From Arthrobacter sp. MMS18-M83 (GTDB lineage: Bacteria; Actinomycetota; Actinomycetes; Actinomycetales; Micrococcaceae), in assembly GCF_026683955.1 (NCBI RefSeq), contig NZ_CP113343.1, positions 1,426,001 through 1,490,000 on the forward strand: DNA of 64,000 bases, given 5' to 3'. The position numbers and the translations under genes were made by a program. This document shows, one piece after another, positions 24,988 through 33,257 of the stretch. Position 1 is the stretch's first letter; each line of letters opens with the position of its first letter. The notes beneath the pieces are model-generated. The model ran no database searches. It was not told the DNA's origin and saw only the letters and a program-made list of their open reading frames with translations.

Positions 24988-26574
24988 ATGCCCACAGACC
25001 GAAGCATTACCGACTCTTCAGCAGGCGCTAGGAACGCCGCTGCAACGAGCAAGACCTCACCACGCGGTGTCTCAAAATTGAAACTTCCAACACGCCGTCG
25101 ACTCAAGGTATCCGACGTCAACGTCGTAAACCAGCCCATGCTGAAAAAAGCACTCGGCGGCACGATCGTCGGTAACACCATGGAGTGGTACGACGTCGGC
25201 GTGTTCGGCTACCTCATCACCACCATGGGGCCCGTCTTCCTGCCCGAGGCCGACAAGTCCGTGCAGACCCTGTTCCTGCTGGGAACATTCGCCGCAACTT
25301 TCGTGGCCCGTCCCCTCGGCGGCGTAATCTTCGGCTGGCTGGGTGACAAGGTGGGCCGCCAAAAGGTGCTCGCCACAACACTCCTGTTGATGGCGGCGAG
25401 TACCTTCGCCGTCGGACTCCTGCCTGGATACGCACAAATCGGCATCTGGGCAGCCGTACTGCTCGTCATCCTGAAGCTCGTCCAGGGTTTCTCCACGGGC
25501 GGCGAATACGCCGGCGCCACCACGTTCGTGAGCGAATACGCTCCGGACAAGCGCCGCGGCTTCTTCGCGAGCTTCCTGGACATGGGCTCATACATCGGCT
25601 TCGCCCTTGGCGCGGCCCTCGTGTCCATCCTGCAGCTCACCATCGGCCAATCGGCCATGGAGGACTGGGGCTGGCGCTTGCCGTTCCTCCTCGCGGGACC
25701 CCTCGGCGTCATTGCCGTGTACTTCCGTAGCAAGATCGAAGAATCCCCCCAGTTCCAAGCCACTTTGGATGCCCAGGAAGCCCTCGCCGCGGACGCAGCA
25801 GCGGGCGATGCCGCAGTAGCCAAGGGCCCCATCGGCATCGTCAAGGCTTACTGGCCCCAGATTATCCTCGCCATGATCCTCGCCGCAGCCGCCAACACCG
25901 TGGGCTACATGTTGACTTCCTACATGCCCACCTACCTGACCGAGTCGAAGGGCTACGACCCCGTTCACGGCACTCTGCTGACCATCCCTGTGTTGGTCAT
26001 CATGGCCGTCTGCATCCCGCTGACCGGCAAGCTCTCTGACCGCATTGGCCGCCGGCCTGTGCTGTGGATCGGCGCCATCAGCACGGTCGTCTTCGCGGTT
26101 CCGGCGTTCCTGCTGATCGGGCTCGGTGGCATTTGGTCCACCCTTGCCGGTTTGGCCCTGGTCGCGTTCCCCGTCACGTTCTACGTGGCCAACCTCGCCT
26201 CGGCACTGCCGGCACTGTTCCCGACGTCGAGCCGTTACGGCGGCATGGGTATCGCCTACAACTTCTCCGTGGCGATCTTCGGTGGTACGACGCCGTTCAT
26301 TGTCGCTGCCTTGATCAAGGCATCCGGCTACGACATGATGCCGGCGTACTACCTCATGGGCACGTCCGTGGTTGGCGCAATCGCCATCTACTTCCTGCGT
26401 GAATCCGCGCAGCGCCCACTCCCCGGTTCCATGCCCAGCGTGGACACCCCGGCGGAGGCTCGCGAACTGGTGGCGACTCAGGACACCAACCCGTTGATCG
26501 ATCTGGACGAAATGCCGTTCGACGACGGCACCCTCGTAGCGGCGGAGCCGGACCGGGACCCCGTGCCGGCCTAG
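24988..26574 (+). CDS. MHS-family (ProP-like) MFS symporter
   Basis: 528 residues from ATG 24988, which has AGGAG seven bases upstream. Twelve membrane spans are predicted. MHS signatures are NTMEWYDVGVFGYL in span 1, GWLGDKVGRQKVL between spans 2 and 3, LVQGFSTGGEYAGATTFVSEYAP and SDRIGRRPVLW between spans 8 and 9. The family transports proline, betaine, citrate, shikimate or alpha-ketoglutarate with protons; substrate cannot be called. The hydrophilic tail of about 50 residues ends DGTLVAAEPDRDPVPA. Monocistronic, closed by a strong terminator. The 254-bp gap before it holds nothing recognised. Confidence 0.93.
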   Translation: MPTDRSITDSSAGARNAAATSKTSPRGVSKLKLPTRRRLKVSDVNVVNQPMLKKALGGTIVGNTMEWYDVGVFGYLITTMGPVFLPEADKSVQTLFLLGTFAATFVARPLGGVIFGWLGDKVGRQKVLATTLLLMAASTFAVGLLPGYAQIGIWAAVLLVILKLVQGFSTGGEYAGATTFVSEYAPDKRRGFFASFLDMGSYIGFALGAALVSILQLTIGQSAMEDWGWRLPFLLAGPLGVIAVYFRSKIEESPQFQATLDAQEALAADAAAGDAAVAKGPIGIVKAYWPQIILAMILAAAANTVGYMLTSYMPTYLTESKGYDPVHGTLLTIPVLVIMAVCIPLTGKLSDRIGRRPVLWIGAISTVVFAVPAFLLIGLGGIWSTLAGLALVAFPVTFYVANLASALPALFPTSSRYGGMGIAYNFSVAIFGGTTPFIVAALIKASGYDMMPAYYLMGTSVVGAIAIYFLRESAQRPLPGSMPSVDTPAEARELVATQDTNPLIDLDEMPFDDGTLVAAEPDRDPVPA

Positions 26575-26615
26575 CACAGGGCGGACGCGGGCTGCGGGCG
26601 GCCCGCGCAGGCAGA

Positions 26616-26663
26616 ACAAGGCTGGTTATTTGTAGCGATCCCGCTACAAATAACCAGCCTTGT
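26616..26663. terminator. Bidirectional terminator, 22-bp perfect stem
   Basis: 26616-26637 pairs perfectly with 26642-26663 (loop ATCC). It separates the convergent transporter and exported-protein genes. AT-rich steps at both ends give short U-tracts on both strands. Confidence 0.85.
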
Positions 26664-26670
26664 TTGTCGT

Positions 26671-27186
26671 TCAGGCCTTGCGGTCAGCTTTCTGCTCTTG
26701 CATCCGCTTTGCCTCTGCCTGGATCTTCGGGCCGTAGCCGCCGTTCAGTGCAGTGTCCTTGATGTGGGTGGCTTTCGCGACCCGGTCGCCGTCCGCGGCG
26801 TCCTTCAACGCCTTCAGGTCCGTCTGCAATGCAGCCGGAAGCTTTGCTGCGAGTTTCGGACGCTTGTCCAGGATGACCGTGGCAACCTTCGCGGCGCGTT
26901 GGCCGTAGTTCGGCTTGGTGCTGTCACCGTTCACGAAGAAACGCAGGGCGGCCGCCAAAGGGTGCCGCGCCACGGCCGTCTTGGCTGCCGACGCAGCCGT
27001 CGCGTTGGGCTGGGAGGTGGCTGCCGCCGTCGTGCTTGGCGTGTTTGTGGAGGTGGCCGCGTTTGCGGCAAGCACCCCGCCGCCCAGCAACAGGCCAGCG
27101 GCAAGAACGCCGACGATGGCGGTCCGGGCCTTGCTGCCCTTGCGCCGCTGAGTTGGGGTGCTGGAGAATGCGGTGTTGTTATCCAT
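26671..27186 (-). CDS. Exported or membrane-anchored protein of unknown function
   Basis: 171 residues from ATG 27186, preferred because AAAGGA lies upstream. A positively charged start (RRKGSKAR) precedes one hydrophobic segment TAIVGVLAAGLLLGGGVLAANAA, a signal peptide or anchor. A Ser/Thr/Ala-rich linker follows, then a helical Lys/Ala-rich domain (RAAKVATVILDKRPKLAAKL, DRVAKATHIKDTALNGG). The family is not recognised. Divergent from a response-regulator gene, so it may be a target or accessory sensor of that two-component system. Confidence 0.7.
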   Translation of the reverse strand: MDNNTAFSSTPTQRRKGSKARTAIVGVLAAGLLLGGGVLAANAATSTNTPSTTAAATSQPNATAASAAKTAVARHPLAAALRFFVNGDSTKPNYGQRAAKVATVILDKRPKLAAKLPAALQTDLKALKDAADGDRVAKATHIKDTALNGGYGPKIQAEAKRMQEQKADRKA

Positions 27187-27352
27187 GGTCAGGTCCTTTG
27201 TTCCGGCCGGCGGCCCATCCACCAGCTCTCTTCAGAACACTCTTGTCCGACGGCATGAACTGATTGTTCGGCCAATGTTCGAGGAATGTAAAACCGTCGC
27301 CGTCAGCGGCCAAGGACACTCCGGGAGTCCGCGCGTGCTGTTGAATGGACGC

Positions 27353-28060
27353 ATGGAGGACAGCCGAGGATTGGTGCTGATTGCCGAAGATGAACAGGCA
27401 ATCGCCGATATCCAGCGCCTGTACTTGAGCCGCGCGGGTTTCGGCGTGCACGTGGAGCGCGATGGGACGTCTGCGCTGGCACAGATCAGGCGGCTCAAGC
27501 CGGTCGCGGTGATCCTCGACGTCGGACTGCCGGGAATGGACGGGATCGAGCTCTGCAGGCAGCTGCGGCAGGCCGAGGACTGGACGCCGGTCCTGTTCGT
27601 GACCGCACGCGACGAAGAAGTGGACCGCGTCCTTGGCCTGGAATTGGGCGCCGACGACTATCTCACCAAGCCGTTCTCACCCTCCGAACTCGTCGCCCGG
27701 GTCAAGGCAGTGCTCCGTCGGACGGAAGGCACCCTACGGCCCAAACCGCTGGTGCTGGGCAGCATCGAATTGGATCCGTTGAACCGGACCGCTCGCGCGG
27801 GCACCACGGAACTCACCCTGACCGCCACGGAGTTCGACCTCCTCGCCTACCTCATGGCCCAGCCCGGCCGCGTCTTTTCCCGTGAGCAACTGCTTTCTGC
27901 CGTGTGGGGCCAGGCCAGTTATGCCGCTGGCCGGACCGTGGACGTGCACATCGAGCAGCTCCGCGCCAAGCTCGGCGAGCACTCCCCCATCGCGACCAGC
28001 CGGGGCGTCGGGTACTCAGCGGTCGCCGGGGATCGCCCAATCGCCGGGGGCGCCCGGTGA
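27353..28060 (+). CDS. OmpR/PhoB-family response regulator
   Basis: 235 residues from ATG 27353. The frame is open to 27158, but the earlier part does not look coding. Receiver domain: acidic pair ED near residue 13, phospho-acceptor Asp in VILDVGLPGMDG, and Lys in LTKPFSPSELV. The C-terminal winged helix contains LTATEFDLLAYLMAQPGRVFSREQLL and VDVHIEQLRAKL. The start lacks an obvious ribosome site. Its stop overlaps the kinase start by four bases (GTGA), so the pair is translationally coupled. Confidence 0.93.
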   Translation: MEDSRGLVLIAEDEQAIADIQRLYLSRAGFGVHVERDGTSALAQIRRLKPVAVILDVGLPGMDGIELCRQLRQAEDWTPVLFVTARDEEVDRVLGLELGADDYLTKPFSPSELVARVKAVLRRTEGTLRPKPLVLGSIELDPLNRTARAGTTELTLTATEFDLLAYLMAQPGRVFSREQLLSAVWGQASYAAGRTVDVHIEQLRAKLGEHSPIATSRGVGYSAVAGDRPIAGGAR

Positions 28061-29424
28061 GGCGCTGGTTCGGCACACTGGCCGGGCGCACGACGGCGGT
28101 GATCGCCGCCGTCGCGACCGTCGCCGTCGTGCTCGCTGGCCTTCTGGCCGCGCAACTGGTGAACGCGACAGCCGTGGACGAAGCAAAGAAGTATCTCGCG
28201 GTTGAGGCCGATTCCCTCAGCAAACAAACGAGCCTAGGAAGCCTCAAGGACCTCCGTGCCGATCTACTCACTCACGGCGCGAGGCTCGCCCAGATTGGCT
28301 CTGACGGCCGTGTGACAGGCGGTGGGGCCAGGCTGGTGGATGCGAAGACCGTGGCGGATGTGCTGGCCGGAAAATCGGTGTCCACCTCCGTGGACGGTCC
28401 GCAGAACACTGTGGTCCTCGAGGCCCGGCCCTTGGCGGCCGGCGGCGGTGTAGTGCTGGCGCAGCCCGTGTCCGAAATCCGGGCTGCCGCCGCTCCCCTG
28501 CTGAGCCGCATGCTGATTGCCCTCGTGGCCTGCCTCGTGTTCTCCATTGTGGCGGGCGGCCTGTTGGCGCAATGGTTGAGCCGGCCCTTGGTGCGCACGG
28601 CGCGATCGGCCCACCGGCTCGCAGCCGGTGAACGTTCCGTGCCTGTAGCGCCCGGCGGACCGGCCGAAGTGGCGGAGGTCTCGCAGGCCTTGGCCGCCCT
28701 CGACGCCGCGCTCCGGACCAGCGAGGGGCGCCAACGCGAATTCCTGCTCTCCATTTCGCACGAAATCCGGACGCCCCTCACGGCGCTTCGAGGCTACGCC
28801 GAAGCCCTGGCCGACGGTGTGGTCAGCGGAGACGACGTGAACGGCGTCGGGCGGACCTTAGTTGCCGAGACCAATCGACTGGACCGATTCGTCCGCGATC
28901 TCCTGGAATTGGCACGGCTTGAATCCGACGATTTCCGTGTGGAACTGCAGCCCGTGGACGCATCCTTGATCCTGCACGAGAGCTGGCAGGCCTGGCAGGC
29001 GGTCTGTGTGCAAAACGGGATCGCGGGACGGCTCGAACTGCCCTCCGGGCCTTTGCCGGTCCGTAGCGATGGCCAGCGGTTGCGCCAAGTGGTGGACGGG
29101 CTGCTGGAAAACGCCCTGCGAGTGACTCCCGAGGGATCCCCCGTTGTGCTCGCGGCATACCCCGCCAGCGGCGCGCTCACCGTGGAAGTGCGCGACGGCG
29201 GACCGGGGCTTTCGGAGGCGGATGCCGCCGTCGCATTTGAACGCGGTGCGCTCTTTGCCAGATACAGCGGCGAACGGCCTGTGGGCAGCGGCCTGGGCTT
29301 GTCGATTGCCGCAAGGATCGTGCAGCGGCTTGGTGGGCGCATCAGCGTGCGGACAGCGCCCGAGGGCGGCGCGGCATTCGTGGTGGAGTTGCCCGGCATT
29401 CCGGCGGGCTCCAAGCAAACGTAG
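28057..29424 (+). CDS. Membrane sensor histidine kinase
   Basis: 455 residues from GTG 28057. Layout: first span about 12-32, extracytoplasmic sensor about 33-145, second span about 148-172, HAMP near 175-225, dimerisation helix with His in LLSISHEIRTPLTALRGYAEAL, and an ATP-binding domain with N box VVDGLLENALRVTPEG, G1 VRDGGPGLSEAD and G2 GSGLGLSIAARIV. It would phosphorylate the adjacent regulator. The signal is unknown; the divergent exported protein is a candidate partner. Confidence 0.94.
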   Translation: MRRWFGTLAGRTTAVIAAVATVAVVLAGLLAAQLVNATAVDEAKKYLAVEADSLSKQTSLGSLKDLRADLLTHGARLAQIGSDGRVTGGGARLVDAKTVADVLAGKSVSTSVDGPQNTVVLEARPLAAGGGVVLAQPVSEIRAAAAPLLSRMLIALVACLVFSIVAGGLLAQWLSRPLVRTARSAHRLAAGERSVPVAPGGPAEVAEVSQALAALDAALRTSEGRQREFLLSISHEIRTPLTALRGYAEALADGVVSGDDVNGVGRTLVAETNRLDRFVRDLLELARLESDDFRVELQPVDASLILHESWQAWQAVCVQNGIAGRLELPSGPLPVRSDGQRLRQVVDGLLENALRVTPEGSPVVLAAYPASGALTVEVRDGGPGLSEADAAVAFERGALFARYSGERPVGSGLGLSIAARIVQRLGGRISVRTAPEGGAAFVVELPGIPAGSKQT

Positions 29425-29433
29425 ACTCACGGC

Positions 29434-29835
29434 ATGGCTGAAGTTCCAGTAGGTTCGCTGCACCACGTTGAGATTTGGGTACCGCACATCGGCCGCGCCC
29501 AGGAAGAGTGGGGCTGGCTGCTGGCCGAACTGGGCTATGCACAATTCCAGGAGTGGCCCGACGGCTGCAGTTGGAAACTCGGAGCCACGTACATCGTGAT
29601 TGAGCAGTCCACGGCGCTCACCGGAAGCACGCACCGCAGGACGGAGCCCGGGCTCAACCATCTCGCCTTCCATGCGGGCACAAGGGAGAACGTGGACAGG
29701 CTCCGGGAGCTCGGCGCCGATTCCGGCTGGTACGAGATGTTCGAGAGCAAATATCCCCACGCGGGCGGGGCAGACCTCTATGCCGCATATCTGGTCAACA
29801 CCGACGGCTACGAGGTCGAACTGGTTGCTGGGTAG
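29434..29835 (+). CDS. VOC-superfamily (glyoxalase/dioxygenase fold) protein
   Basis: 133 residues with two beta-alpha-beta-beta-beta modules: [21 protein letters not shown] at the start and [22 protein letters not shown] in the middle. It ends [17 protein letters not shown], where the final Glu is a typical metal ligand with the His residues HH and NH. The fold includes glyoxalases, resistance proteins and extradiol enzymes; activity cannot be predicted. It starts nine bases after the kinase stop and may be cotranscribed. Confidence 0.9.
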   Translation: MAEVPVGSLHHVEIWVPHIGRAQEEWGWLLAELGYAQFQEWPDGCSWKLGATYIVIEQSTALTGSTHRRTEPGLNHLAFHAGTRENVDRLRELGADSGWYEMFESKYPHAGGADLYAAYLVNTDGYEVELVAG

Positions 29836-29923
29836 GGAGCCCGGCGCTCTGCTGATCTCCGGGTTTTCCTCGGCAGGTATTCTTCGGCCTATTAATGTCG
29901 GTGCCCTCTGGAATGCTTTGGTC

Positions 29924-31456
29924 ATGGCCGGCATTCGGGAAAAACAGCTGATCGGAGTAGGCCCGCCTTCGGGCAGCCAAGTCCCGGATGCTGCCGTCCA
30001 GAGCGCCTCGGTGCCGTGCCTTCGTGTGGAGGACCTGATCGGTGCCGTGAACTCGCTTCGCCCGGACGCCAGCGGCACCGAACGTACTGACGGCGCCGAC
30101 CTTACCGACAGCGCCGAGTTGATCGAGCAGTTGCGCGGTCTTGAGGATCTCAAGTCGGCGATCGCCGGGGCACAGGCCCGGATCGCCGTCGCGTTCGACG
30201 CCGCCCAGCGCAGCGCCGAGAAAGCTCTGGGCGTACCGGCCGACGACCAGGGACGCGGCGTCGGAGCCCAAATTGCTCTGGCCCGGCGGGAATCCCCCGC
30301 CCGCGGATCCCGCCTCCTCGGACTCGCCAAGGCCCTCGTGACCGAAATGCCCCGCACCCTCGCCGCCCTGGACACCGGACAGCTGAACGAATGGCGCGCC
30401 ACCCTGCTCGTGAAGGAAACAGCCTGCCTGGCCACCGAAGACCGCTGCGCCGTGGACGAAGAACTCGCCGCCGACACCGGAACCTTCGACGGCGCCGGAG
30501 ACCGGACCATCACCGCCGCGGCCCGGACCGCTGCCTACCGGCGGGACCCCCGCTCCGTCACGCAGCGCGCCAGCCACGCCGCCACCGAACGGCACGTCAG
30601 CCTGCGCCCGGCACCGGACACCATGACCTACCTGACCGCCCTGCTCCCCGTCGCCCAAGGCGTGGCCGTGCACGCGGCCCTGTCCCGCCACGCCGACACC
30701 CTCCGCAACGCCGGGGACGCCCGGACCCGGGACCAGATCATGGCCGACACCCTGGCCGAACGCACCACCGGCACCCCCGGCGGCATCACCGGGGTAGAGA
30801 TCCAGCTCGTCATGACCGACCGCACCCTCATCCAAAGCGACAGCGAACCGGCCCGCCTCCCCGGCTACGGCATCATCCCCGCCGCCTGGGCCCGGACACT
30901 GCTCACCGGGAACCAAAATCAGGGCGAAGACAACCGGTCGCCACACGGTCAGACCGGTCAGGACCGGAAGCTGAAGGTCTGGCTCCGGCGCCTCTACACC
31001 ACCCCCGGAACCGGGGAACTCGTCGCCGCCGATTCCCGGGCGCGGTTCTTCCCGGCCGGGCTGCGGCGCTTCATCCAGGCCCGCGACGACACCTGCCGCA
31101 CCCCATACTGCGACGCACCCATCCGGCACTTCGACCACATCATCCCCTGGCACCACGGCGGCACAACGAACCTGACGAACGGGGCCGGCCTATGCGAAGC
31201 CTGCAACCACACCAAAGAACTCCCCGGCTGGACAGCACGACCCGCAGCAACAGCAGGCCCCGGGAGCAGGCACGTCATCGACATCCGCACCCCCACCGGA
31301 CACCACTACCGATCAACAGCCCCGCCCCCGCCCGGCACAGGACCGCCGGGAACCGGCCACGCGGCCAGCAATCCACCCGGCGCGGACCCGCCCGCTACGA
31401 CGGCACACCGTTTCGGGGACCTGCACTACTGGCGCAGGCAACGGCAGCCAGCCTAG
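29924..31456 (+). CDS. DUF222/HNH endonuclease-domain protein
   Basis: About 510 residues from ATG 29924. The start is uncertain because the frame is open through the VOC gene and the ribosome site is weak. The N-terminal and central parts are the helical DUF222 domain ([40 protein letters not shown]). The C-terminal HNH nuclease motif reads [44 protein letters not shown], here noted by its Cys pairs and the DHI...HHGG...N...CxxCNH residues at about 395-435. These proteins are multicopy in actinobacteria; a role in mobile DNA is suspected, not proven. Confidence 0.88.
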   Translation: MAGIREKQLIGVGPPSGSQVPDAAVQSASVPCLRVEDLIGAVNSLRPDASGTERTDGADLTDSAELIEQLRGLEDLKSAIAGAQARIAVAFDAAQRSAEKALGVPADDQGRGVGAQIALARRESPARGSRLLGLAKALVTEMPRTLAALDTGQLNEWRATLLVKETACLATEDRCAVDEELAADTGTFDGAGDRTITAAARTAAYRRDPRSVTQRASHAATERHVSLRPAPDTMTYLTALLPVAQGVAVHAALSRHADTLRNAGDARTRDQIMADTLAERTTGTPGGITGVEIQLVMTDRTLIQSDSEPARLPGYGIIPAAWARTLLTGNQNQGEDNRSPHGQTGQDRKLKVWLRRLYTTPGTGELVAADSRARFFPAGLRRFIQARDDTCRTPYCDAPIRHFDHIIPWHHGGTTNLTNGAGLCEACNHTKELPGWTARPAATAGPGSRHVIDIRTPTGHHYRSTAPPPPGTGPPGTGHAASNPPGADPPATTAHRFGDLHYWRRQRQPA

Positions 31457-31474
31457 GCGCCCAAACACGCCCGC

Positions 31475-31939
31475 CTAAGACCCTTGTTCCCGCAGCCTTG
31501 ACTTCAGTGCCGCCGTGTCCACGCCCAGCTTATTGAGCAGGACGGCGGCCGGATCGGGTTGCTGCCGCTCCAGCAGTGCGAGCAGCAGGTGCCGCGTGGT
31601 GATTCTGCGGGCTTTCTCCCGGGTGGTCAGCATCAAGGAGTCCTGAATGACGGAGCGGGCGGCCGAGGTGAAGGTGGTCCGGCTGCTTCCCTTCGGCGCA
31701 TTTAGCGGCCCGAAGTCCTCCAGCGTGATGCCGACGGCTTCCAGGGCTTCCTGGTCGAGGGCATCGAGCTGGGCACGGGCCGACTCCAGGTCGGTCTCGA
31801 GAGTCCGGCAGCTCCCGGGGTCGTGGAGCAATCCCAGCAGCAAATGGTCCGTGCCGATTCTCCGGTCCCCTCGGCATTTGGCTTCCTCGGCGCCGGCGTG
31901 GACAGCGGTTCTCGCTTCGCCGGCAAATCGTTCAAACAT
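31475..31939 (-). CDS. Clp N-terminal-domain protein without ATPase
   Basis: 154 residues from ATG 31939 (earlier in-frame codons overlap the HTH gene in another frame and do not look coding). Two Clp-N repeats are visible: FAGEARTAVHAGAEEAKCRGDRRIGTDHLLLGLL and FTSAARSVIQDSLMLTTREKARRITTRHLLLALL. These helical repeats bind adaptors or substrates in ClpC and ClpA, but no AAA+ module follows. The gene begins 8 bases after the stop of an HTH gene, a recurrent actinobacterial pairing. It may act as a sensor or adaptor for that regulator. Confidence 0.9.
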   Translation of the reverse strand: MFERFAGEARTAVHAGAEEAKCRGDRRIGTDHLLLGLLHDPGSCRTLETDLESARAQLDALDQEALEAVGITLEDFGPLNAPKGSSRTTFTSAARSVIQDSLMLTTREKARRITTRHLLLALLERQQPDPAAVLLNKLGVDTAALKSRLREQGS

Positions 31940-31946
31940 GGCAGGC

Positions 31947-32150
31947 TCACTTTCCGTATTTGGCGTGGACCGACTGCCGGGAGACGCCCAAGGCATCGCC
32001 AATCTGCTCCCACGACCAGCCCTGCTCCCGTGCGAGGGCCACGTTGGTGGCCTCCACCTTTTCGGCCAGACGATGCAGGGCACCGACGGCGCGGAGACCA
32101 ATTGCTGGGTCCGCCGCCGGGATGTGGGAAGTCAGCTCATCACCATTCAT
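31947..32150 (-). CDS. Small HTH protein paired with the Clp-N gene
   Basis: 67 residues from ATG 32150. The C-terminal part LAREQGWSWEQIGDALGVSRQSVHAKYGK is a clear helix-turn-helix, preceded by a helix VGALHRLAEKVEATNVAL. No Shine-Dalgarno site exists because a 22-bp palindrome directly abuts the ATG, so translation may be leaderless. An upstream TTG at 32174 would place the palindrome inside the coding region. Likely a DNA-binding autoregulator whose activity depends on the Clp-N partner (inference). Confidence 0.8.
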   Translation of the reverse strand: MNGDELTSHIPAADPAIGLRAVGALHRLAEKVEATNVALAREQGWSWEQIGDALGVSRQSVHAKYGK

Positions 32151-32202
32151 GGTGTCAGTTTGAACTGACACCAAGATTCTGTCAATACAGACTGACGGAA
32201 TC
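32151..32202 (-). promoter_or_regulatory. Two palindromes and a TTGACA box upstream of the HTH/Clp-N operon
   Basis: GGTGTCAGTT-TG-AACTGACACC (32151-32172) is a perfect 10-bp dyad touching the start codon. A second dyad, 32175-32184 with 32193-32202 (9 of 10 pairs, GTCA/TGAC half-sites), lies upstream. On the minus strand TTGACA (32186-32181) sits between them. The second dyad overlaps the 3' end of the GNAT gene. Both share the GTCA half-site and are good candidates for autoregulation by the HTH protein. Confidence 0.6.
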
Positions 32203-32724
32203 TTCGTAGGTGAGAATTGACCTGACCCGCCGACGCATGGCGATCCTCGGCCACCGGCTCAAGCCCACCAAGCCCTCGCACTCCACGATGCCGCGCAGCC
32301 CGTCGTCGAGCATGTCCGGAGCCAGCTCTTCGAAACCCAGCCGGCGATAGTAGGGCGCATTCCACGGAACATCGCGGAAGGTAGTCAGGGTCAGCCACGC
32401 CAACCCCTCGGCGTGTGCCCACTTTTCGGCGGCGTCAAGCAACTCACTCCCGAGGCCTCGCCGCGCATGCGAAGGATGGACACTCAATTGCTCCACATGC
32501 GCGTTGCCATCCAGGTGCTCAAGCAGGAGATAGGCCACGGGAACGTCCGATGCGTCGGTAAACACCAAGGCACCGCTGCGCGCTTGGAAGAGTGCCAGCT
32601 CAGTGACGGTCAACGGCTCGTCATCAGCGATGGCGTCCATTCCGCATGAGCGGAAGATCTCGCCCGCCGCGAATTCGATGCCGCGCAGGCGTTCCAGCTC
32701 GTCCGGGCGGGCTGCCCTGATCAT
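32182..32724 (-). CDS. GNAT-family N-acetyltransferase
   Basis: 180 residues. The acetyl-CoA loop is HPSHARRGLGSELLDAAEKWA, with the usual N-terminal MIRAARPDELERLRGIEF, strand VAYLLLEHLDGNAHVEQLSVHP and C-terminal PYYRRLGFEEL. Acceptor unknown. Its start overlaps the stop of the upstream SRPBCC gene by four bases (ATGA), so the two are cotranscribed. Its end runs into the operator region of the HTH/Clp-N operon. Confidence 0.92.
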   Translation of the reverse strand: MIRAARPDELERLRGIEFAAGEIFRSCGMDAIADDEPLTVTELALFQARSGALVFTDASDVPVAYLLLEHLDGNAHVEQLSVHPSHARRGLGSELLDAAEKWAHAEGLAWLTLTTFRDVPWNAPYYRRLGFEELAPDMLDDGLRGIVECEGLVGLSRWPRIAMRRRVRSILTYEDSVSLY

Positions 32725-33176
32725 GCGGCGGCCCCGTTGCCGGCAAGATATCGATTGCGCTGCTCAATGAGGTTCCGCAGATATCTGCCCAGAACCGCTT
32801 TCTCCGCAAGCCGGCCCACGACGCCGAAAGGCGCCGCGAACTCGACGCGATCGATCATGAGCGTCCCGGCGTCGTCGGGAATGAACTCATGGACGTGCCG
32901 GAAGAAACGGAAGGGACCACGCACCTGCTCATCAGTGAAGGATTCGGGGAAGTGAAACTGGGTGATGCGGCTGCTCATCCGCAAGGGTACGGCGAAATGC
33001 CAAGCCTGCCAGGTGACCTCGTCCCCTTCGGACAGCAGTCCGGACACGACGCCGGCCACGGCACGTTCCCGGGATTTGGCCATGGAGCCGACATGCGCTT
33101 CGACGTTCCGCGCGAGGTCAAATAGCTCGCCCGGCTCAAGTTCGACGTGGGTGTGGCAGGTGAACGACACGGTCAT
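32721..33176 (-). CDS. SRPBCC-family protein
   Basis: 151 residues from ATG 33176 (MTVSFTCHTHVELEPGELFDLARNVEAH). The frame is open to 33209 but that part overlaps the terminator hairpin. START-like features are the polyketide-cyclase-type N terminus, ITQFHFPESFTDEQVRGPFRFFRHVHEF and a C-terminal helix FGVVGRLAEKAVLGRYLRNLIEQRNRYL that closes the ligand cavity. The family binds lipids or polyketides; function here is unknown. Intact, unlike the SRPBCC gene at 6805. Confidence 0.88.
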   Translation of the reverse strand: MTVSFTCHTHVELEPGELFDLARNVEAHVGSMAKSRERAVAGVVSGLLSEGDEVTWQAWHFAVPLRMSSRITQFHFPESFTDEQVRGPFRFFRHVHEFIPDDAGTLMIDRVEFAAPFGVVGRLAEKAVLGRYLRNLIEQRNRYLAGNGAAA

Positions 33177-33204
33177 GCTTCGATCCTGCCACTGTTTCGC
33201 CCTA

Positions 33205-33248
33205 CCCAAGTTACGGCTGCGCTGGAGTCAGCGCAGCCGTAACTTGGG
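33205..33248. terminator. Strong terminator at the end of the inositol cluster
   Basis: A 20-bp perfect stem (33205-33224 with 33229-33248, loop GAGT) begins ten bases beyond the mmsA stop and closes the 16-kb leftward cluster. Confidence 0.88.
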
Positions 33249-33257
33249 CAGATCATG

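Noticed and set aside
23811-25181. A 456-codon leftward open frame
   Set aside because: Antisense to the PrmC-like gene and crosses intergenic DNA; low-complexity Arg/Pro content.
30141-31536. Additional rightward frames over the HNH gene
   Set aside because: Arg/Pro/His-rich shadow translations of the DUF222/HNH gene; the HNH motif lies in the chosen frame.
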